DNA from: a virus
Reading direction: 5' to 3' (one strand)
IMG/VR virus record: IMGVR_UViG_3300032235_000412
Coordinates: 1-34,127 of that record
DNA length: 34,127 nucleotides
Below, one piece after another: positions 29,512 to 34,127 of this stretch. The notes below the pieces were generated by a model that saw only the letters and a program-made list of their open reading frames with translations, made no database searches and was not told where the DNA came from. Both the position numbers and the translations under genes were made by a program. Each line of letters opens with the position of its first letter. Position 1 is the stretch's first letter.

Positions 29512-29539
29512 GGGGAGCCGTGTACCAATCCGGCTCCCC
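29512..29539 (+). terminator. hairpin after the SSB-like gene
   Basis: A 9-bp stem GGGGAGCCG / CGGCTCCCC with a 10-base loop, located 8 bases after the SSB-like stop. An A-run precedes it but no T-run follows, so it is more likely a message-stabilising or attenuating element than a strong terminator. It is the third GC-rich hairpin placed directly behind a gene in this genome. Confidence 0.55.
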
Positions 29540-29573
29540 GCCTCATCAGCGAAGTCTCAAAGGGGGACGTGGA

Positions 29574-30641
29574 ATGGAAATCCCACAGCCAGAAAATAGC
29601 ATCTCGGCCCTGATCGATCAATGCCACGAAAAACGGGAAAATAAACCTCGTCCTCACATGGGCGTGTCAATGATTGGTCATTCTTGTGATCGATGGCTCT
29701 GGCTATCGTTTCGATGGGCTGTCCAGCCGGAATTCCCCGGTCGAATCCTTCGCCTGTTCCGGCGAGGTCACATGGAGGAAGCTCAGATCGTCTCTGATCT
29801 GCGGGCTATTCGTATCGACGTTCGAAATCAGAGCGCCAAGCAAGCGAACGTCGATTTCGGATCTCATGTGTCTGGATCTATCGATGCCATCATCGATGGC
29901 GGTATTCCTGAAGCTCCTACGAAGACTCACATAGCCGAATTCAAAACGCACTCGCTCAAGTCATTTAACGATCTTGAAAAGAATGGCGTCGAGAAATCAA
30001 AGCCGATCCATTATGCCCAGATGCAAGCTTATATGCTTGGATCGAGGATTGATCGCGCTTTGTATTACGCCGTCTGCAAAGATGATGATCGCATTTATAC
30101 CGAGCGAGTGAAGCTCGATAAGCCTTTCGCTGAAAAGCTTGTTGAGCGAGCAAAGAGGATTGCGCTTTCTGATCGGATGCCGGAGCCGATTAGTTCAGAC
30201 CCATCTTGGTATGTTTGCAAGTTCTGCGATGCTCATTCTTTCTGCCACGAAACCAAATTGACGAAGCATGTCAATTGCCGCACTTGCGCCCACTCGACCG
30301 CCAAGGAAGATTCGACATGGCGATGCGAGCGGCACGATTCCGATGGCATTCCGGTCGAGTTTCAAAGGGTCGGCTGCGATGATCATGTGCTGCATCCAGA
30401 CCTTGTGCCTTGGACGCAGAAAGAGAGCTTTGATGAATGGATTGGCATTTATGTCATCGATGGTGTCGATGTCTGGAATGGTCAGCACATAAGCGGAGGA
30501 AAAAAGAGCGATGCAGTTTTCACAAGCAGGGAGATTCTTGAGCATCTTCACATTGTGAAAAATCCGCCAGATGTGCTTTTGAAAGTCAAAGAGGCATTCC
30601 CCGGCGCAAAGATAGTGAGGAGCAGCGATGCAGCTTCGTGA
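29574..30641 (+). CDS. Cas4/RecB-type PD-(D/E)XK nuclease with Fe-S cysteines
   Basis: A 355-residue nuclease. Catalytic residues are visible as GSIDAI (D104) and AEFKTH (E122, K124), followed by the Q-motif YAQMQAYM (about 148-154). Cysteines C38 (GHSCDRWLW) and C215, C218 and C224 (YVCKFCDAHSFC) match the four-cysteine Fe-S layout of Cas4 and AddB. An added C-terminal cluster (C235, C238, C251) may bind zinc. It likely makes single strands for the Sak4-DUF669 recombination system. Start 29574 follows AGGGGG. The end overlaps the helicase start. Confidence 0.85.
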   Translation: MEIPQPENSISALIDQCHEKRENKPRPHMGVSMIGHSCDRWLWLSFRWAVQPEFPGRILRLFRRGHMEEAQIVSDLRAIRIDVRNQSAKQANVDFGSHVSGSIDAIIDGGIPEAPTKTHIAEFKTHSLKSFNDLEKNGVEKSKPIHYAQMQAYMLGSRIDRALYYAVCKDDDRIYTERVKLDKPFAEKLVERAKRIALSDRMPEPISSDPSWYVCKFCDAHSFCHETKLTKHVNCRTCAHSTAKEDSTWRCERHDSDGIPVEFQRVGCDDHVLHPDLVPWTQKESFDEWIGIYVIDGVDVWNGQHISGGKKSDAVFTSREILEHLHIVKNPPDVLLKVKEAFPGAKIVRSSDAAS

Positions 30642-32217
30642 TTATCAGAGCCGCTCGATTGAGCAACTTTACGGATGGTTCGATGCAGGAAACCAAGGAA
30701 ACCCTTGCATCGTTCTGCCGACCGGATCAGGCAAATCGCATGTCATCGCCGGGTTCTGCCAAGACGTTTTGCAGAAATGGCCCGAAACGCGGATCTTGAT
30801 GCTCACCCATGTAAAAGAGCTTATCGAGCAGAATGCCGAGAAAATGCTCGCACATTGGCCCGCAGCACCGCTTGGCATCTATAGCGCCTCGATCGGATCG
30901 AAGGTGCTTGGCGAGCCGATCACATTTGCCGGCATTCAATCAATCCGCACAAAAGCTCAAGCCATCGGCCATGTTGATCTGGTGCTGGTCGATGAGTGCC
31001 ATCTGATCAATCACAAGGATGAAGGCGGATATAGAAGGCTGCTTGGCGAGCTTCGAGCAATCAATCAGCATATGCGAGTGATCGGGCTGACCGCAACACC
31101 TTATCGGCTTGGTCATGGTTTGATCACGGATAAGCCAGCGCTTTTTGATGATTTGATTGAGCCGATATCGATTGAGGAACTGGTCTTCAAAGGACACCTT
31201 GCCCCGCTGCGGAGCAAGATCACCAGCCTCCGGCTTGATACGACTGGCGTCCATAAACGCGGAGGAGAATTCATCGAGAGCGAGCTTTTCAAGGCGGTCG
31301 ATACGAAAGACAATAACGAGAAAGCCGTTCGAGAGATTATGGAGCTTGCCGGTGATCGAAAGTCTTGGCTGCTCTTTTGCTCCGGTGTCGATCACGCCGA
31401 AAAGATCGCCGAGATCTTGAACAGGAATAATATTGCAGCCGGATGCGTCATCGGCTCGACATCAAAGACAGAACGCGAGCGATTGATTGGCGACTTTAAA
31501 GCTGGTCGGCTGCGAGCGCTGACAAATGCCAATGTTCTTACGACCGGCTTTGATTATCCAGATATCGATCTGATCGCGATGCTTCGCCCGACCATGAGCG
31601 CCAGCCTTTATATGCAGATGGCTGGTCGCGGGATGCGACCGAAATCGCACACAGATCATTGCCTCGTTCTTGATTTCGCCGGTGTTGTTCAGACTCATGG
31701 ACCGATCACATCGGTTCGACCGCCGCGCAAAGGCAGCGATGGCACTGGAGATGCGCCGGTCAAGGTCTGCGAGGCATGTGGCGAGCTTTGCCACCTATCG
31801 GCGAAGGAATGCACTTGCTGCGGAGCGCCATTCCCTGTGCGAGAGCCTAAGCGGCTCAAGCTGCACGATGTCGATATTATGGGCATGGAAGGCATCAAAA
31901 TGAGCGTCAGCAACTGGCACTGGCGGAAGCATATCAGCCGAGCCAGTGGCAAGGATATGCTCGCCGTGACCTATTATGGAGATCTCTCAGACCCGCCGGT
32001 GACGGAATATTTGCCGATTATGCATGGCGGATATGCGGGACAGAAAGCCTTGTCTCAGCTAGTCACAATGGCAAAGAAGAGCGATGCCCCGCATGGCATT
32101 TTCGATACATCTGATATTGAACGGATCGCCTCAAACATGAATATTGCTCGCCATCCATCCTCGATTGACTATCGGCAGGAAGGCAAGTTTTACAAAGTGG
32201 TGAAGGTTCAATGGTGA
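30628..32217 (+). CDS. DEAD/DEAH-box (SF2) helicase
   Basis: A 529-residue SF2 helicase. It starts MQLRDYQSRSIEQLYGWFDA and has Walker A PTGSGKS (31-37), the DECH box (122-125), motif III TAT (155-157) and the C-terminal half with ALTNANVLTTGFDYPDID and MQMAGRGMRPK (motifs V and VI). A cysteine-rich insert (CEACGELCHLSAKECTCCG) should bind zinc and may touch DNA ends. It overlaps the nuclease gene by 14 bases and the VRR-NUC gene by 7, which suggests shared work in replication, recombination or repair. Confidence 0.9.
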   Translation: MQLRDYQSRSIEQLYGWFDAGNQGNPCIVLPTGSGKSHVIAGFCQDVLQKWPETRILMLTHVKELIEQNAEKMLAHWPAAPLGIYSASIGSKVLGEPITFAGIQSIRTKAQAIGHVDLVLVDECHLINHKDEGGYRRLLGELRAINQHMRVIGLTATPYRLGHGLITDKPALFDDLIEPISIEELVFKGHLAPLRSKITSLRLDTTGVHKRGGEFIESELFKAVDTKDNNEKAVREIMELAGDRKSWLLFCSGVDHAEKIAEILNRNNIAAGCVIGSTSKTERERLIGDFKAGRLRALTNANVLTTGFDYPDIDLIAMLRPTMSASLYMQMAGRGMRPKSHTDHCLVLDFAGVVQTHGPITSVRPPRKGSDGTGDAPVKVCEACGELCHLSAKECTCCGAPFPVREPKRLKLHDVDIMGMEGIKMSVSNWHWRKHISRASGKDMLAVTYYGDLSDPPVTEYLPIMHGGYAGQKALSQLVTMAKKSDAPHGIFDTSDIERIASNMNIARHPSSIDYRQEGKFYKVVKVQW

Positions 32218-32609
32218 AAATTAAAGAAGCCTCGGAACACGAAGAACAAAGGAATTTCGTTCGATGGTTCAGGATGAGTTATCCCGGCGTCAGGATCATG
32301 GCGATTCCGAATGGCGGTGCGCGGAATATTGCGACCGCAGCGAGGCTTAAGGCCGAAGGAGTCGTTTCCGGTGTGCCTGATCTCTTTATCCCGGCTTGGG
32401 GATTATGGGTTGAGATGAAGAAAACACGCGGCGGAATAGCCAGCGAGAATCAGAAAGATTGGATCAGGTATCTCGAAGCATGTGGTTATTCGGCAATCAT
32501 CTGCCGGGGAGCCTTGAATGCTATCGATATGGTCAAAGAATTCGAGCAGAAAATAGAGAAAAATTCAGACTTTTTTAACCTGTCAGCTTTAAAACAGTTG
32601 AAATCCTAA
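32211..32609 (+). CDS. VRR-NUC domain nuclease
   Basis: A 132-residue stand-alone VRR-NUC nuclease of the PD-(D/E)XK fold. Motifs: the opening EHEEQRNFVRWF, the loop AIPNGGARN, GVPDLFIP (D57), LWVEMKK (E68, K70) and SENQKDWI (Q81). Phage forms usually act as structure-specific nucleases that resolve replication intermediates. It overlaps the helicase gene, implying that the two proteins work together. The C-terminal tail (FFNLSALKQLKS) is a short extra. Confidence 0.87.
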   Translation: MVKIKEASEHEEQRNFVRWFRMSYPGVRIMAIPNGGARNIATAARLKAEGVVSGVPDLFIPAWGLWVEMKKTRGGIASENQKDWIRYLEACGYSAIICRGALNAIDMVKEFEQKIEKNSDFFNLSALKQLKS

Positions 32610-32626
32610 CACGTCAAGGTAGGATT
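32598..32626 (+). promoter_or_regulatory. possible promoter with perfect 7-bp inverted repeat
   Basis: The inverted repeat AATCCTA / TAGGATT (32602-32608 and 32620-32626) covers a weak promoter-like pair (TTGAAA at 32598, TAGGAT at 32620, 16 bp apart). It sits between the nuclease gene and a small membrane-protein gene, and could restart transcription for the later part of the rightward arm and bind a repressor. Confidence 0.35.
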
Positions 32627-32650
32627 ACGACATAAACAAAGGGGATCGTT

Positions 32651-32815
32651 ATGGATAGAACCACGCAAGAAATCATCATGAACTATAACCGCGTTCAATC
32701 TCAGAAGAACATGCTTCGAGAGATGACTCAGCTGCTTATCGGTCTGGTCGGATTTATTTTTGGATTCGCCGGGTTCATCTCAATCATGATCCTGTTCTTT
32801 TCGCTGGTGCAGTAA
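32651..32815 (+). CDS. 54-residue membrane protein with polar N-terminus
   Basis: A 54-residue protein: a polar, helical first half (MDRTTQEIIMNYNRVQSQKN...REMTQ) and a long hydrophobic second half (LLIGLVGFIFGFAGFISIMI...), probably one or two membrane passes. AAGGGGATCGTT precedes the ATG. Its stop overlaps the next start (TAATG). Function unknown. Confidence 0.65.
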   Translation: MDRTTQEIIMNYNRVQSQKNMLREMTQLLIGLVGFIFGFAGFISIMILFFSLVQ

Positions 32816-33030
32816 TGAGCCAAACAAAACTCATCACAAAGCGTCATGCTGATGAGACCAGATCCGTGACCTATTCAGGGCACTTTTTAGGGTGCTATGG
32901 ACCAGTTCGATATCGCAGAACAGCAGAGCGAAGCTGGCGATATATCAGCGTGAATGGTCAATCAGGTTATGCGTTCAGCGAGAACGGAGCCAGACAAGCT
33001 TTGATGGAGTGTCATTGTGAGTATCGTTAA
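32815..33030 (+). CDS. small basic hypothetical protein
   Basis: A 71-residue basic protein (MSQTKLITKRHADETRSVTY...CYGPVRYRRTAERSWRYISV) with several Arg/Tyr pairs and a possible Cys/His-rich end (MECHCEYR). It starts on the stop of the membrane-protein gene and overlaps the GTG of the DnaA-like gene. No known domain was recognised; nucleic-acid binding would fit the charge but is unproven. Confidence 0.65.
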   Translation: MSQTKLITKRHADETRSVTYSGHFLGCYGPVRYRRTAERSWRYISVNGQSGYAFSENGARQALMECHCEYR

Positions 33031-33484
33031 CGATAATTTCGTAACAGCAGAAAGCTTGTTGGATCATTACAAAAGAGTTCTTTCTCGAACTAGAGATAAG
33101 CCAAAGCCTCCAATTGTGATGATCTCTCGACCACCAGCTATTCCAAAAAAGGTTGTGGCTTTGCCACCGATACCACCGATGAAAAATATCACGCCGGATG
33201 ATATTGCAAACACTGGAACGCCAAATGTTCGAGGTGCGCGAAAAGTTGTTGCGCCGATATTGCTTCGCAGAAATCTAGTATGGGCTGACATTATCCGCGA
33301 CAATCGACACAAAGAATTCGTTCTGGCTCGCCGCGAGATCTATTACGCCTTGCGAGAACTCGGATGGAGTTATCCTGCTATCGGAGATTTCTGCCAGAGA
33401 GATCACACGAGTGTTCTCTACGCCGTCCAGAAATGGGCTGAACATTTATCGAAAACGAAAGGTGAAAATCATGCCGACGATTGA
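33017..33484 (+). CDS. DnaA domain IV-like HTH protein
   Basis: A 155-residue protein with a GTG start that overlaps the upstream gene. Residues about 98-140 closely resemble the DNA-binding domain IV of the replication initiator DnaA: FVLARREIYYALRELGWSYP then AIGDFCQRDHTSVLYAVQKW, where RDHTSV (128-133) corresponds to the DnaA signature GRDHTTV. The N-terminal half is a proline-rich linker (30-56), and the ATPase domain of DnaA is absent. It could bind DnaA boxes in host or phage DNA, either to start phage replication or to block host initiation. Phages of this type often carry such stand-alone domains. Confidence 0.82.
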   Translation: MSIVNDNFVTAESLLDHYKRVLSRTRDKPKPPIVMISRPPAIPKKVVALPPIPPMKNITPDDIANTGTPNVRGARKVVAPILLRRNLVWADIIRDNRHKEFVLARREIYYALRELGWSYPAIGDFCQRDHTSVLYAVQKWAEHLSKTKGENHADD

Positions 33485-33899
33485 AACAGTTATCGCAGAA
33501 CGCGCTCAGACTCATGGCGATTACAAAGAACAAGCCAGACTTTCACAATCGTTGAAGCGGATGCTTCGCAGCAGTCGCAATTGGGAATTTCTGGACTTTT
33601 ATCAGGCTCAAAGCCTTGAGGCTTGCTGTGACAAGATAAGCCGCGTGATGTGCGGCAATCTGAACGAGATCGATCATTGGCGGGATATTTCTGGATATGC
33701 CAGCCTTGTCGTTCGGGAGTTAGAAGCAGCAAACGGTGGAGCGCTCGATCCAGAGGTTCCAAATGCAAAAATGCCTAAAGGAAAAAATGTAACAATTAAA
33801 TCCCAGCCGGGAGATGAACCTTTGAAAGTTCCAGACTTTGTTCTTCTTAATATGGAACGAGACATGAATGATTTTAACAAACCAAAAAATGATTCTTGA
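33471..33899 (+). CDS. DUF6378-like hypothetical protein
   Basis: A 142-residue protein starting MPTIETVIAERAQTHGDYKE; AAAGGTG precedes the ATG at 33471. The signature AERAQTHGDYKEQARLSQSL followed by SLEACCDKISRVMCGNLNEI and HWRDISGYASLVVREL matches DUF6378, helical phage proteins of unknown role often placed near nucleotide-metabolism or replication genes. The C-terminal 40 residues are low-complexity and basic. The start overlaps the DnaA-like gene. Confidence 0.75.
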   Translation: MPTIETVIAERAQTHGDYKEQARLSQSLKRMLRSSRNWEFLDFYQAQSLEACCDKISRVMCGNLNEIDHWRDISGYASLVVRELEAANGGALDPEVPNAKMPKGKNVTIKSQPGDEPLKVPDFVLLNMERDMNDFNKPKNDS

Positions 33900-33911
33900 T
33901 AGGAGGTATTA

Positions 33912-34127
33912 ATGACCGAAGATCTTGTGAAGCGACTATCTGGTATCGCAGATGTTTTGACGGATCTTTTTCCAGAGTTCAGTAAAGATATAAATTCTGC
34001 AGCCGACCGAATTGAGAAACTTAGAGCGGCGCTGCGGAAATTGGATGACATGATCTATGAGCTAGATGCAGGTGATTTGGATTTGTATGAAGTTGGTGAC
34101 TTTATTGATGCCGCACTAGGGGAGAAG
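33912..34127 (+). CDS. cassette-family small protein, truncated by the window end
   Basis: The gene runs off the right end after 72 codons. It starts MTEDLVKRLSGIADVL behind a perfect AGGAGGT ribosome site. Its first 44 residues match the protein encoded at 580 almost exactly, then diverge (DDMIYELDAGDLDLYEVGDF) before the shared AALGEK. If the ends are joined through the 12-base overlap, it continues KDGD and stops, giving a complete 76-residue protein whose boundary repeat provides the ribosome site of the gene at 17. Confidence 0.8.
   Translation, partial: MTEDLVKRLSGIADVLTDLFPEFSKDINSAADRIEKLRAALRKLDDMIYELDAGDLDLYEVGDFIDAALGEK
34113..34127 (+). repeat. right-end copy of the cassette-boundary repeat
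   Basis: GCACTAGGGGAGAAG, the first 15 bases of the boundary motif, ends at the window edge. Its last 12 bases match bases 1-12 of the window and would continue as AAAGATG there, giving a complete motif across the join. Confidence 0.75.

Noticed and set aside
1-34127. Integrase, lysogeny repressor, tRNA genes, insertion sequences or a CRISPR array
   Set aside because: No tyrosine or serine recombinase motifs, CI-type fusion protein, transposase, cloverleaf-like sequence or regularly spaced repeats were seen. Weak tRNA-like structures could be missed by eye.

Overview
The window reads as an essentially complete genome of a tailed phage with a long, probably flexible (siphovirus-like) tail. 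The likely host group is Alphaproteobacteria. This rests on family resemblance: the three-TM holin type known from gene transfer agents, the GH108 endolysin, the lambda-type terminase, portal and host-specificity protein, and the small 'DDLVKRLR...AALGEKKD' genes. The host is inferred, not shown. No integrase, excisionase, CI-like repressor, DNA polymerase, tRNA or CRISPR array was recognised, so a lytic phage that uses the host polymerase is most likely. The first and last 12 bases are identical. Joining them completes the gene that runs off the right end, so the molecule is probably circular as assembled.

There are two transcription arms that diverge at about 27,030 and, on the circle, converge at about 2,980. 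A near-consensus leftward promoter (TTGACA-16-GATAAT) and a weaker rightward promoter overlap in the same 30 bp. A single bidirectional terminator hairpin (2964-2990) lies where the arms meet.

The rightward arm (27,092 to the end, then 1 to 2,960) is the early or replication arm. It holds an adenine methyltransferase, a Sak4-like ATPase, a DUF669 SSB-like protein, a Cas4/RecB-type Fe-S nuclease, an SF2 helicase, a VRR-NUC nuclease, a DnaA-domain-IV-like protein and a DUF6378 protein. A run of short, translationally coupled repeat-bearing genes follows, then a calcineurin-like phosphoesterase with an HTH-like N-terminus.

The leftward arm (26,977 down to 2,996) begins with a small HTH protein and a primase-helicase. 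A striking non-coding block of telomere-like repeats and palindromes follows. Next come a modification cassette (methyltransferase, ParB-like protein, Mom-like adenine-modification protein), the terminase, portal, a very large protease-capsid fusion, connectors, the tail genes (with a canonical -1 frameshift site ahead of the tape measure), a tail-tip protein J homologue, a glycine-rich fibre and the lysis genes.

The most noteworthy points are the repeat block at 24,664-24,789, the Mom/ParB/methyltransferase cluster, the capsid fusion with a strong internal ribosome site, the mosaic family of small coupled genes, and the face-to-face promoter switch. All names come from reading motifs by eye; no database search was run.
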